A stretch of DNA of 64,000 bases from Amorphochlora amoebiformis (lineage: Eukaryota > Cercozoa > Chlorarachniophyceae). The position numbers and the translations under genes are program-made. Of this stretch, positions 1 through 64,000 are shown in pieces. The stretch spans positions 42,144 through 106,143 of the forward strand of contig BAAHQB010000427.1 of NCBI GenBank assembly GCA_054601695.1. Direction: 5' to 3'. Every line of letters begins with the position of its first letter. Position 1 is the first letter of the stretch. Under the pieces are notes generated by a model. The model was not told where the DNA came from, did no database searches, and worked only from the letters and a program-made list of their open reading frames with translations.

Positions 1-10540
<10,540 letters not shown>

Positions 10541-11062
10541 AATCACCTAATTTTTACACATTTAGACATCGTACGCACATCAACGCCTACGCGAGTGAAT
10601 TGAATGCATATATATATACATATATGTATATTTAACCAACACATCACTTACATTGACCCTGACATATTATTACAGCTAAAAATACTCCATCAAAATCTCT
10701 AACATACACACGTAACCTCCCGAACACACAAAAAAATCTATCTCACCGCAAAACAAAAAAACCTGAAAAGGATTCTCTCCCCAAACCCATACCCTCCCCC
10801 TCCCCTCTCCCCCCCCGTGCCCTCGCAGTGTTCCTATTGCCCTCCCCTTTGCCTAATCACGCGAATTCGCACCGAAAGTGTTCGTCCTGTCTCACAGGAT
10901 ATGATCGTGCGTATCGCGTGTGCCGGCACGTGTACCGAAAAGTTCAGAATATGTCCTTTTTCTTGAAACGGCTGGGTAAATTTAATGTTCGCCGCACGTG
11001 TACGGAAACCAAAATGGCGGGGGATCCGTAAACAGGCCCCGAAGCAAGACGGAGATTAAAAA
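10541..11062. other. Upstream region of the CH gene, no gene assigned
   Basis: Holds C-rich pyrimidine runs (10740-10860) and ordinary sequence to 11060. A plus-strand open frame at 10828-11031 (67 codons) has no recognisable feature and was not called. Likely promoter and 5' UTR of the minus-strand gene starting at 10540. Confidence 0.4.
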
Positions 11063-13537
<2,475 letters not shown>

Positions 13538-14240
13538 CCTTTCGTCGTCGTCTTGAAGTTGGACTACGACCATGATTTGATGCTCCTTGGAGATTCTTGT
13601 GAGAGCTTCCAATGGAAATTACGGGGAATCCCGGGATCGGAAGTTGTATGACGGTGTGGGATTAATGCGAATCCCCGGGTACTCATGGGGATCCCCGAGA
13701 TCAAAACGCTCCCAGCCTCCCAGTGATAGGAGCTCCAACACGAAGTTCTCCGTCGGTCGAGCCGCCACGGTAATTCACGTTTTCATTTTGTCAGCAGTAC
13801 GGAACGTGTGTGATAGTGAAACCCCCTCTAGCACATTGGGTCCCTCCATCGCAAAAACAAGGAGGGGAAGGGATATTCGAGACTACTTTAGTTGCACTTT
13901 TAAGAGTGTGCTTCGTTGTAAAATGGTTGATAACGGTGGAGTTTTGGCAGGTTGGGGGTAGCGTAAGAGCCGTAACACTCGTCTGGCATGCCGCGAAACG
14001 ATGGGGCAAACGGGCAGGGGTATAGTCGAGGACGAGTTGCTGGAGGAGGGGTGGAGGAAATGGAGATGCTGCCGACCAATAAAAACAGGTTTAAGAAAAG
14101 CATACACGTGTATAGATTGGTAGGTTTTATCTGCGGTGTAGTGGATTGTTGGGGTGAATGCGTCCTTTTCATCCTTTGGAGGATTTCAAACACAAATCCT
14201 GTGTGCATGTTGTGTTTACGAAACACAGAATAACAACTAC
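13538..14240. other. Ordinary-composition stretch, possible unassigned exons
   Basis: Not repeat-like and GC-richer than its surroundings. One open piece on plus ends in RSSNTKFSVGRAAT at 13769 before GTAATT, a plausible donor, but no family match or partner exon was found. From 14281 to 14660 the sequence is (TA)n. Confidence 0.3.
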
Positions 14241-14283
14241 ATGTATATATGTTTGTATTAACATATACTTACTATATACATAA

Positions 14284-14343
<60 letters not shown>

Positions 14344-14393
14344 GATATATTGTAACTAACGTTAACTTATTTTCACGTAAGTACCACCGTGTA

Positions 14394-14453
<60 letters not shown>

Positions 14454-14578
14454 ATAATATGTAAGTAGATGTGAGAGTTAAAATAATTCTCATATTATAT
14501 AACATAACTTGTTACGAATATTATTCATTATTGTTATCATCATTCTCTCTATATAAATTATACATGTATATATTCATA

Positions 14579-14658
<80 letters not shown>

Positions 14659-14879
14659 TATGTATTAAAAGGTTTAAGCCAAATAATCGTTCGCTTTCGC
14701 CGTCTAGGTAGTGCTCTCTCTCCCTCTTTCTCTCTCTTCTCTCTCTCGCTCCCTCTCTCTCTCTCTCTCTCGGGACGTAGATTCTCTCCTCCACCTTGAT
14801 CCTCGACATCATCCCCCCCCTCTCAATGCGAAACGTCTACACATGTTGCTTCACCCTGCTATGCGGGATGTCTACGCAT

Positions 14880-15085
14880 GGTAGTTCTCCCCTCTCTATC
14901 CAGATGACTACATATGGTAGTTCTCCCCTCTCTATCCAGATGACTACATATGGTAGTTCTCCCCTCTCTATCCAGATGACTACATATGGTAGTTCTCCCC
15001 TCTCTGTCCAGATGACTACACCCCTCCCAATCCAGATGAGCACATATGGTAGTTAGTTCTCCCCTCTCTATCCAGCTGACTAGTC
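14880..15085. repeat. About 38-bp minisatellite (ATCCAGATGACTACATATGG unit)
   Basis: About five copies of 'TAGTTCTCCCCTCTCTATCC' followed by AGATGACTACATATGG. A pyrimidine-rich TC tract (14710-14770) precedes it, and weaker related text (GGTAGTTGTCCCCTCT, GCGAGATGCTCCGTCCACATG) continues to 15460. Confidence 0.85.
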
Positions 15086-15175
15086 CGTAAGATTGGAAAG
15101 CAGATACGATTTATCGAGACAACTGCCGCTTAACTTACAACATCCACCACGAATCCTACCTCCGTATACCTAATA

Positions 15176-15257
<82 letters not shown>

Positions 15258-15619
15258 TATATCACATCGTAGTTGTCCCCTCTGTATCCAAATGTGTACA
15301 TACACATGGTAGTTGTCCCCTCTCCACCTACACACGCTAGTTGTCCCGTCTCCAATACACGTGTTGGATGCCCGCTCTTGTCTTCATGCGAGATGCTCCG
15401 TCCACATGTTATCTTCATGCGAGATGCTCCGTCCACATGTTAGATTCACCCCTCAAACCGAGATGTGGACAGTGTGATGCACATACGTACACATGTCAGC
15501 GAGGGACAGGGAAGGTTTCTTGCCTCATTATATCGTACCGTACCGCGTTCTGTATATATTACCGGGACAGTTCTGGTCATATGCTTCCAAATGTTTATTA
15601 TAGGATTATGTGCGTTTGT

Positions 15620-16815
15620 GTATGTGTGTGCGTTTAGAAATGAAAATAAGCAAGACTGTGTGTGCGTGTGTGTTTTTTTGTTTAGAAATGCAAACAAGCA
15701 ATGTGTGTGTGTTTTGTTGTTTGGAAATGCAAACAAGCAAGACTTTGTGTGTGTGTGTTTTTGTATTTAGATAAGCAACGCTGTGTGTGTGTGTTTTTTT
15801 GTGTATAGAAATGCAAACAAGCAAGACTTTGTGTGTGTGTGTGTTTTTGTGATTAGAAATGCAATTAAGCAAGACTGTGTGTGTGTGTGTTTGTATTTAG
15901 AAATGCAATTAAGCAAGACTGTGTGTGTGTGTGTTTTTGTGATTAGAAATGCAATTAAGCAAGACTATGTGTGTGTGTGTGTTTTTGTGATTAGAAATGC
16001 AAATAAGCAAGATTGTGTGTGTGGGTGTGTGTTTGTATTTAGAAATGCAATTAAGCAAGACTGTGTGTGTGTGTGTTTTTGTGATTAGAAATGCAATTGA
16101 GCAAGACTGTGTGTGTGTGTGTGTTTGTATTTAGAAATGCAATTACGCAAGAGTATGTGTGTGTGTGTGTTTGTGATTAGAAATGCAAATAAGCAAGACT
16201 GTGTGTGTGTGTGTTTTTGTGATTAGAAATGCAAATAAGCAAGACTGTGTGCGTGGGTGTGTGTTTGTATTTAGAAATGCAATTACGCAAGACTATGTGT
16301 GTGTGTGTGTGTGTTTGTGATTAGAAATGCAAATAAGCAAGACTTTGTGTGTGTGTGTGTTTTTGTGATTAGAAATGCAATTAAGCAAGACTGTGTATGT
16401 GTGTGTGTGTGTTTGTATTTAGAAATGCAAATAAGCAAGACTGTGTGTGTGTGTGTTTTTGTGATTAGAAATGCAATTAAGAAAGACTATGTGTGTGTGT
16501 GTTTTTGTGATTAGAAATGCAAATAAGCAAGACTGTGTGCGTGGGTGTGTGTTTGTATTTAGAAATGCAATTAAGCAAGACTGTGTGTGTGTGTGTGTTT
16601 TTGTGATTAGAAATGCAATTGAGCAAGACTGTGTGTGTGTGTGTGTTTGTATTTAGAAATGCAATTACGCAAGACTATGTGTGTGTGTGTGTTTGTGATT
16701 AGAAATGCAAATAAGCAAGACTCTGTGTGTGTGTGTGTTTTTGTGATTAGACATGCAATTAAGCAAGACTGTGTGTGTGAGTGTGTTTTTGTGATTAGAC
16801 ATGCAAATAAGCAAG
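15620..16815. repeat. About 44-bp minisatellite, roughly 26 copies
   Basis: Unit: (TG)n then TTTTTGTGATTAGAAATGC, then AATTAAGCAAGAC. Copies vary mainly in TG length and in 'GTGATTAG' versus 'GTATTTAG'. Frames across it give Cys-Val repeats and are not genes. Lies in the spacer between the CH and ABHD17-like genes. Confidence 0.95.
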
Positions 16816-16870
16816 ACTGCTCAACCAAAACCGCAACAACCAATGGTCGAAAACGCTACTATGTATCTAA

Positions 16871-16926
<56 letters not shown>

Positions 16927-17128
16927 CTTTTAAATATATATATATATATATATATATATACGTCTATATATTATGAAATATGTATATGTTTTATATGTAT
17001 ATAAATAAAACATATGGATATATCATATATATATATATATATATATGTACGCTTATATAATATATATATATATATATAGTATATTCATTATTTATTTATG
17101 TATATGTATAGGAATGTGTACATATTGT

Positions 17129-17171
<43 letters not shown>

Positions 17172-17346
17172 TTTATTTATGCGAACATGAACGTCTACAT
17201 GAAATGTTTAGGAGAGGAATTTGGGGGTTCTGCAAGTGGCGGACAAGAGCAAGAGCTAGGGGGAAACAAACCACCCAACTGTTGTACCATCATCAACTGT
17301 ATGTACACACATACCTAGATATATTAATATATATGTATATATATAT

Positions 17347-17402
<56 letters not shown>

Positions 17403-17504
17403 ATATTATATTATAGTATTTTATTCTTAGTATTATTCCTATGAGTATAGATGGTTTTGCTGTTATCACGATATTTAGAGTTTTATTTGTAACCGTCGCA
17501 TATC

Positions 17505-17690
17505 ACATGTGCATATGGTAATTGACATGTGCATATGGTAATATGACATTTGCATATGGTAATATGACATGTGCATATGGTAATATGACATGTCTATATG
17601 GTAATATGAAATGTACATATGGTAATATGACAAGTGCATATGGGAATATGGCAAGTGCACATGGTGATATGACATGTACACATATCAAAT
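17505..17690. repeat. 21-bp minisatellite (ACATGTGCATATGGTAATATG)
   Basis: About nine copies of a unit of the type GTGCATATGGTAATATGACA. The stretch 16870-17500 before it is mostly (TA)n with one non-repeat patch (17185-17310) in which I see no gene. Confidence 0.85.
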
Positions 17691-17743
17691 TGCACATGTA
17701 CTATACCGTATGTGAGTGTACATATTGCATGCAATGTAACATA

Positions 17744-17816
<73 letters not shown>

Positions 17817-17877
17817 TATATACGTATAATGATGTACTCATCGGAAGATACGGAGATACGTAATAGACGTGAGCATG

Positions 17878-18199
17878 AGAGGTATTTGTGGCATATGAGA
17901 GGTATTGCGGCATATGAGAGGTATTTGCGGCATATGAAAGGTATTTGTGCCATATGAGAGGTATTGCGGCATATGAGAGGTATTTGTGCCATATGAGAGG
18001 TATTTGTGCCATATGAGAGGTATTTGTGGCATATGAGAGGTATTTGCGGCATATGAAAGGTATTTGTGGCATACGAAGATGTGTGTGTTTGTTTTAGGTG
18101 TAATGTGTGTCTTTGTTTTAGGTGTAATGTGTGTGTTTGTTTTAGGTGTAATGTGTGTGTTTGTTTTAGGTGTAATGTGTGTGGTTTGTTTTAGGTGTA

Positions 18200-18200
<1 letters not shown>
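17878..18200 (+). repeat. Two arrays upstream of the ABHD17-like start: 21-bp (CATATGAGAGGTATTTGTGG) and 24-bp (TTTTAGGTGTAATGTGTG)
   Basis: At 17880-18070 about nine copies of a 20-21-bp unit. At 18075-18205 about six copies of a 24-bp unit containing ATGTGTG, the last of which runs into the true start codon. An out-of-frame upstream frame (18064-18291) runs through the second array and overlaps the start. Confidence 0.85.
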
Positions 18201-26018
<7,818 letters not shown>

Positions 26019-27410
26019 ATAGATATCAGAAGGACAAACCCAGAAGATGAGGACTTCTCTACTTTCTAGAATCTGGATCTATCTCATCATCAAATATAAA
26101 TATTTCCATCTACATTTCGTGAGCGTCACCAAGGTGATCAATCATCTGCATGTATGTGTCTAGACTAGAGACTAGGGTGTCTAGAGCTAGTCGAGGTCGG
26201 GCTGAGATCATTCTAGTTATTAGAGTAGGCAGTTCTCTAGAGTTCTGGTTCAATATTGCAACGGTTTAATTAATTCTAGTAATTTAATCATCAAGTTAAA
26301 ATCTGTAACTTATGTAGCTTATCTTGTCTCAGTGTCTATGTATCTAGTGTCTAGAGTGCATGTATCTAGATGTTTTGACTAGATCTAGTCTAGCTAGTAG
26401 ATACACTGGATACATTCTATTGCAAAAGAAAGTAACAAAAGTACATAGATCATAAGTAGCATAAGTACAACTTTACAAGCTCTAGAAGCTAGATAAGTCT
26501 GGATATACCCTAGATACCTACTAGACCTAGATACTCTAGATACTCTCTCTAATCTAGCTAATAGCTCTAGTAGCTGTCGACGACATCTAGCTAGTCTAGG
26601 ACTCTAGGTCGATCATAGGCTAGATAGGCTAGGAGCCTAGGACTAGTACTAGTATATATGGGCAGTCGATGTATAAATAATGATTTCGTGAAAAATTGAA
26701 CTTCCTATATAGCTAGTACTGGGTCTGGTCATAACCACTAGTTGAGGCTTGGTTGCCTAGGTTGCGGGAAACACCATGTGTCTAGATGTGTGTTTGTTAA
26801 AATTACGGCGTTGCACTAGTTGCAATGTGATTTGGTCTAGTCTAGCTAGTTGGTTGGCCGGTGTACGTACACGTGGTGTATGTACTAGATCTAGTAGATG
26901 TAGTGCGTATTTGATTATGATGCGTACAATAAAAGTATAAGTATAACATTGTATGACTGAGTACGTAAGAGTTGTTCTATATTACATCGTTATTACGTAT
27001 GTGAAATATCGTCGGAGACATATTTTGGTACGCATGATATTAATCACTGGTTACGGTTACCTAGGTTACATAGTATATATGAATGACTTATCCGGCGTCC
27101 GTATATGTTTTAGATGTTGTTACGTACGTCGTGTCGTACGCATACGTATGATGGTACGTATTGTTGTACCTAGATCTAGTAGATATACGTATGATGGTAC
27201 GTGTGAACCTAGATGTACATGCTGGTACGTACGTTGTCGTTTTTGTACGTGGTATTACTAGGCTCTTGAAAGATTCTAGGCTAGTAGATCTAGCGTATAG
27301 CTGCAGTGGTATGTATATCAGGACTATGATACGCACACTCTATAGAAAATTCTATGTCGAAATCTAGTACTCGGATACTGACCCTGGCCAACTCAGTATA
27401 ATTTAAAGAA

Positions 27411-27468
<58 letters not shown>

Positions 27469-28266
27469 ATACACACACACACATATATATTATACAATCT
27501 AGACAATACCGAGTCTAGATATACTCACTGATAACAGTTAGCAAGCTAGATACTCTAGCTAGTCTCAATGCCAGGGGTGGAAGGTTACCACTGTACGTAC
27601 CAGCTGTAGTCGAACTCATGACACACTCAGTATCATGTGGCCCATGAACATAGATGTATAATTATATTGTGTTAGGAACGTGGTATAGATGTCACAACCG
27701 TTAATTACGTTTGTCAATGAGTGAAATTCTGCGGCAATGCATGCATACATGTACTAGATGTATATACTGGCATGGCATCAAGGCCTGCACCGTATGATAG
27801 TATAACTGTCTTGACGACTATATCTACTAGGATATGGAAGTTTCCCAAAAAATGCTTGGCCCACTGAAATCGATAGCCTCATTGAGTTTGCATGCCCCAA
27901 GTTGAACTTATGATGTGCTAAGAGGATCTAGATTTCCCGAATCCGGAAGGTTCAGCCAACCTGACGTCTGGTCCGATTAAGGAGCTTTACTTAGATCCAG
28001 TTTAGTATCGTCCAAGATGGTGAGATGCGTCCAAGATGGCGAGATGGATCTCACACTAGCTACATGGCATGGTCGATATTTGACCCATCCTCGCCGACCT
28101 TGCGAATGCGCATCGCGACGTCGTACACGCTTGTTTCTGCATAAGTTCATATGTATGAATGCATGTCTAGTGTATGTATGTATGCACATGCATGGAACTA
28201 TGTATGTTCTTATCGCTAAATCATATACATAAATAAATATAAACACAAACATATATATATATATAT

Positions 28267-28327
<61 letters not shown>

Positions 28328-28396
28328 CACATATGTGACATATGCATACGTAAATATATTAATATATATATAAGCGCACGTTCTCTTTCCCTTCTG

Positions 28397-28445
<49 letters not shown>

Positions 28446-28523
28446 TGTATATATATATGTATACATATATACATATATAATACATATATATATATATATG
28501 TATATATATATGTAATATTATAT

Positions 28524-28571
<48 letters not shown>

Positions 28572-28597
28572 ATATGTATATATTTCTACCCCTTTTG

Positions 28598-28636
<39 letters not shown>

Positions 28637-28743
28637 TGCTATATGCAGTATAAATGCACAAATTTTATTTAGTAGTGAGTGGCGGTACATGCAAATGATT
28701 TGTAAGTAGACACACATGAAATATTCATTAGACACTTGTGTAC
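26019..28743. other. Convergent spacer, CTAG-rich, 3' ends of ABHD17-like and PK genes
   Basis: From about 26090 to 27380 and again around 27490-27560 the sequence is full of CTAG, TCTAGA and AGATCTAG words and has few long TA repeats. The missing PK terminal exon should lie here or just past 28744, but I could not recognise it. 28240-28640 is (TA)n. No other gene seen. Confidence 0.55.
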
Positions 28744-37147
<8,404 letters not shown>

Positions 37148-37192
37148 TCTGCAGCCAAGTGTCTCCGACCCAGGCGTCGGCCCTTTGCGCAC

Positions 37193-37429
37193 TTTTTCTC
37201 CTGTATTTGTCAGGAGAAATCTTGATTAAAGAAACTCTTCTGACAAAACTCAATATAGCATATCCCAAGCAAGATATTCATGGATATCAAGCTCAATATC
37301 TCTCGAAACCAAAGCCGAAAAGGTTGAAAGAAAACATCGCGAGAGGCATCGTGTCAGTCGCTTGCGGGCGCCAAGGGAGGGGGTCTATCGGGAACGTGGC
37401 TCCTACGAAATCCCAAAGGCTTCGGAGAT
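37193..37429. promoter_or_regulatory. Short head-to-head interval between pyruvate kinase and OPR gene
   Basis: About 240 to 280 bases, depending on which PK Met is used, lie between the two divergent start codons. The stretch is free of TA repeats and has ordinary composition, unlike the introns on both sides. Both genes start with presequence-like N-termini, so shared regulation of two organelle proteins is possible (inference). Confidence 0.45.
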
Positions 37430-46683
<9,254 letters not shown>

Positions 46684-46779
46684 ACCAGAGGAGGCTTCAC
46701 CGTTCGGTATTCAGCCCAACATGGATCAATACAATGTTCTTATGTCTATTATATATATTTTATACGTGTACATATATAG

Positions 46780-46832
<53 letters not shown>

Positions 46833-46864
46833 GTATCATATACACACATATATATATATATTGT

Positions 46865-46910
<46 letters not shown>

Positions 46911-46917
46911 GTGTATC

Positions 46918-46962
<45 letters not shown>

Positions 46963-46964
46963 TA

Positions 46965-47063
<99 letters not shown>

Positions 47064-47083
47064 CCATATCTGTCATGTTATGA

Positions 47084-47118
<35 letters not shown>

Positions 47119-47487
47119 TATAATGTAAATATATATTTATATGTCATGCCTATTTACACATATAGGTGTATAATATATTTATGTTATAATGATTGCAGGT
47201 TAACCGTGGGAGGTTAAGGTGAACTAAGTAGCTGTATAGTTTTTAACTGCCCGCCGCAGTGCATAGCGAGATGGCTATGTACACTGCAGCATCATTTGTC
47301 GTTTAAATTCTTCACTAATGATTCCGTGCATAGCGAGATGGCTATGTACACTGCACCACCATCATTTGTCGTTTAAATTCTCCACTAATCATTCCAACTT
47401 CATTAATTAAAAAAAGCTAATTAACATATACTAGATATAGATCTACTAGATTTAAACATATTTATATGTATATGTGTATGTGTGTAT

Positions 47488-47543
<56 letters not shown>

Positions 47544-47595
47544 CATATGTGTACACCACATATATCTATATACCACATATATATATATATATCTA

Positions 47596-47634
<39 letters not shown>

Positions 47635-47646
47635 GTGTGTGTGTGT

Positions 47647-47689
<43 letters not shown>

Positions 47690-48640
47690 TATGATATATA
47701 TATATATATATATGTATATCTAGATATATATATATATATATACATATACTACTACACCACGCGCAAATAATATACACACTGTATCATGATCACAATAGTA
47801 GTCGAGTAGAAGACTTAGTACAAATTCTAGAAATTTCTGCGCAATCATGCGCGCGTCTAAGCCTAATAAGTTAGTCTCGGAGTAACTAAAGTGACTCTGA
47901 TTCAGTAGAATTTTCTCTAAGTACTAGAATAGATCCACTAGTACTTCCGATAGTAGACCGTTATTACGCGTACTAGCTAGAGCTTAATAGCCTAGATAGC
48001 CTAATACTAGTGTTAGTATCATACTAGTCATAATTCCTAGAACTGGCGATGCTAGAAATATTATACTGGTAATCTAGGTAATTAAGTCTGATTATCTATA
48101 GTTCTAGTGTTATATATATCTAGTATATATATTAGATCTAGAGTTTTATAAAATCATAACGATGTTCCGGATATGGGCTAGATGGGATTGGATCCAGTGG
48201 ATTGGATCCAGTGGATTGGACTAGTTGCAGTTGGATAATAAGATAATATCCAAAAGATTAGTTATCATGCTGACTTAGTCCGTGCATTGTCCAAGAGATT
48301 GTGGCACTACTAGAGAGGCTGTAGATGTTGCTAGTGCCTAAGTCATTATCCAGACTGTGATGACGATTCCATGCTCACCTGTGTCGAATGACTCGAATCT
48401 CGATCCATGGTCTGGATGGTCATCCCGGATTCATCCGTACATGTAGGTACATGTACAACATCTACCGTGACATGTGTGCGTGATCCTCTACACAAGCTGG
48501 ACAATCAAAGAACCTCCAACTGTACACATACAAATTCCAAACGTCACAATTTCCAAAACATTCATCCTATATGTATATATACTTAATACGTCAATATAGA
48601 AACACATATATTATATACATACATATATATATATATATAT

Positions 48641-48688
<48 letters not shown>

Positions 48689-48699
48689 TAGATATATAC

Positions 48700-48700
<1 letters not shown>
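46684..48700. other. Convergent spacer between OPR and UBL genes, CTAG-rich
   Basis: (TA)n to 47130, a 79-bp tandem duplication at about 47245-47400, (TA)n again at 47480-47740, then 47780-48240 rich in CTAG, ACTAGT and TCTAGA words. No gene seen apart from the likely 3' end of the UBL gene. Confidence 0.6.
47245..47400. repeat. 79-bp tandem duplication
   Basis: 'CCGTGCATAGCGAGATGGCT' to 'TCGTTTAAATTC' occurs twice in direct repeat with few differences (ctgcagcatc against ctgcaccaccatc). Confidence 0.85.
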
Positions 48701-57745
<9,045 letters not shown>

Positions 57746-57861
57746 TCTGGAAGATAGCCACTCACAAGGTAATAAGCGCGAAGATCTTTTATGGTTACTC
57801 TATTTCGCGGCAAATCGATACCGATATTTTTGGCATGTAAGGAGAGCAGGGTACGGGAGAG
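57746..57861. promoter_or_regulatory. 116-bp bidirectional promoter interval between UBL gene and GNL1
   Basis: The start codons of the minus-strand UBL gene (57745) and plus-strand GNL1 (57862) are separated by 116 bases with no microsatellite. Both promoters and 5' UTRs must lie here or overlap the neighbouring gene. No TATA box or other named element is obvious. The call rests on gene geometry alone. Confidence 0.5.
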
Positions 57862-62737
<4,876 letters not shown>

Positions 62738-62940
62738 CTACACTAGCAATATGAAGATCTAATAAGATGTGTCAACTTTAAATGCGCTCTAAAGACTTTA
62801 CATGCATTATCTAAACTATACCTAGTATACACTTAGACATCATGCTCAAGATGAAAAAATAAAATTTCGAGTGTTTCTAGTGTTTCTACATTTCAAAGAA
62901 ACGAGCTAGACGAGTCAGAATACCTCCTAGACCTTGAATA
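62738..62940 (+). other. 3' flank of GNL1
   Basis: AT-rich sequence after the TAG at 62735-62737. 'AAATAAAATTTCG' at about 62867 could hold a poly(A) signal (AATAAA). No gene. Confidence 0.4.
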
Positions 62941-63770
62941 CAGGGTTAGGGTGTGCGTTAGGGTGTCGGCATTGGGTGTTAGCTAGTAAGGGTGTCGGGT
63001 TAGGGTTAGGGTGTCGGAATTGGGTCTAGCTAGTCTAGTGGGTGTTAGGGTTAGGGTGTCGGGTTAGGGTTAGGGTGTCGGGTTAGGGTTAGCTAGGTTA
63101 GGGTAAGGGTTAGGGTTAGGGTTAGGGTTAGGGTTAGGGTTAGGGTTAGGGTTAGGTTTAGGGTTAGGGTTAGGGTTAGGGTTAGGGTTAGGGTTAGGGT
63201 TAGGGTTAGGGTTAGGGTTAGGGTTAGGGTTAGGGTTAGGGTTAGGGTTAGGGTTAGGGTTAGGGTTAGGGTTAGGGTTCGGGTTAGGGTTAGGGTTAGG
63301 GTTAGGGTTAGGGTTAGGGTTAGGGTTAGGGTTAGGGTTAGGGTTAGGGTTAGGGTTAGGGTTAGGGTTAGGGTTAGGGTTAGGGTTAGGGTTAGGGGTA
63401 GGGTTAGGGTTAGGGTTAGGGTTAGGGTTAGGGTTAGGGTTAGGGTTAGGGTTAGGGTTAGGGTTAGGGTTAGGGTTAGGGTTAGGGTTAGGGTTAGGGT
63501 TAGGGTTAGGGTTAGGGTTAGGGTTAGGGTTAGGGTTAGGGTGTCGGGTTAGGGTTAGGGTGTCGGGTTAGGGTGTCGGGTTAGGGTGTCGGGTGTCGGG
63601 TGTCGGGTGTCGGGTGTCGGGTTAGGGTTAGGGTGTCGGGTTAGGGTTAGGGTGTCGGGTTAGGGTTAGGGTGTCGGGTGTCGGGTCGGGTGTCAGGGTT
63701 TCGGGTGTCGGGTTCGGGTGTCGGGTTCGGGTGTCGGGTGTCGGGTTCGGGTGTCGGGTCTAGGGGTGTC
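62941..63770 (+). repeat. TTAGGG telomere-type array with TGTCGGG variants
   Basis: 63103-63541 is almost perfect (TTAGGG)n with single variants (TTTAGGG, TTCGGG, TTAGGGG). Both flanks mix GGGTTAGGG with GGGTGTCGGG, and after 63570 the TGTCGGG form takes over. The G-rich strand runs toward the right edge, the polarity expected at a right chromosome end. Confidence 0.95.
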
Positions 63771-64000
63771 CATATCCATCCATTCCATTCCATTCCATTC
63801 CATTCCATCCATTCCATTCCATTCCATTCCATTCCATTCCATTCCATTCCATTCCATCCATCCATCCATCCATCCATCCATCCATCCATCCATCCATCCA
63901 TCCATCCATCCATCCATCCATCCATCCATCCATCCATCCATCCATCCATCCATCCATCCATTCCATCCATCCATTCCATTCCATCCATCCATCCATCCAT
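63770..64000 (+). repeat. (CATTC)n and (CATC)n satellite
   Basis: CCATTCCATTCC for about 80 bases, then CATC repeats to the window edge, with a short CCATT patch at 63958-63985. Open frames here are only Met-Asp-Gly-Trp repeats. Confidence 0.95.

Noticed and set aside
10828-11031. 67-codon plus-strand frame near the CH gene start
   Set aside because: No homology, splice or composition evidence; partly within the probable promoter region.
13587-13961. 124-codon plus-strand frame
   Set aside because: Non-repeat sequence, but no recognisable domain and several overlapping frames of similar length on both strands. Noted only as an unassigned stretch.
27977-28330. Minus-strand frame ending SWTHLTILDDTKLDLSKAP as the missing PK C-terminus
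   Set aside because: It does not resemble the PK terminal strand (TN-x-hydrophobic-K-V), and phase cannot be confirmed.

Overview
Nuclear DNA of a microbial eukaryote, not identified to species. The genes are cut into many very short exons (about 25 to 250 bases) by GT-AG introns, a few of them GC-AG. Introns and spacers are filled with (TA)n, minisatellites and TTAGGG-like tracts. TAA and TAG serve as stops and TGG as Trp, so the code looks standard. The telomere-type hexamer is TTAGGG. A 19-motif NTLWAMAKL-type helical-repeat protein (OPR/HPR/FASTK class) suggests a lineage with heavy organelle RNA processing, such as algae or alveolates, but this is inference.

Layout, rebuilt by hand from splice sites, reading phase and protein family patterns: (1) about 1-10540, minus, an N-terminal calponin-homology domain followed by a Lys/Glu-rich coiled coil, running off the left edge; (2) 18200-26018, plus, an ABHD17-like serine hydrolase of 18 exons and 414 codons with a complete catalytic triad and an N-terminal Cys cluster; (3) 28744-37147, minus, pyruvate kinase in 14 exons with an organelle-type presequence, last exon not found; (4) 37430-46683, plus, a 1712-aa OPR/HPR repeat protein with a mitochondrial-type N-terminus; (5) about 48700-57745, minus, a ubiquitin-like-domain protein of unknown family; (6) 57862-62737, plus, a GNL1-like circularly permuted GTPase. 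The six genes alternate strand strictly. Two head-to-head pairs (PK/OPR, UBL/GNL1) are separated by only about 280 and 116 bases.

Spacers: 10.5-18.2 kb holds a 2.4-kb segment bounded by about 150-bp inverted repeats and several minisatellites. The convergent spacers 26.0-28.7 kb and 46.7-48.7 kb are unusually rich in CTAG words. The right end (62.9-64 kb) is a TTAGGG array passing into TGTCGGG variants and then (CATTC)n/(CATC)n. A dispersed SINE-like repeat occurs at least five times.

The most striking pattern is that in all the genes where I resolved splice sites carefully, except GNL1, some exon edges (3' or 5' splice site plus the first or last 10-40 coding bases) are tandemly repeated in the neighbouring intron, as degenerate 'echoes' of the real boundary.
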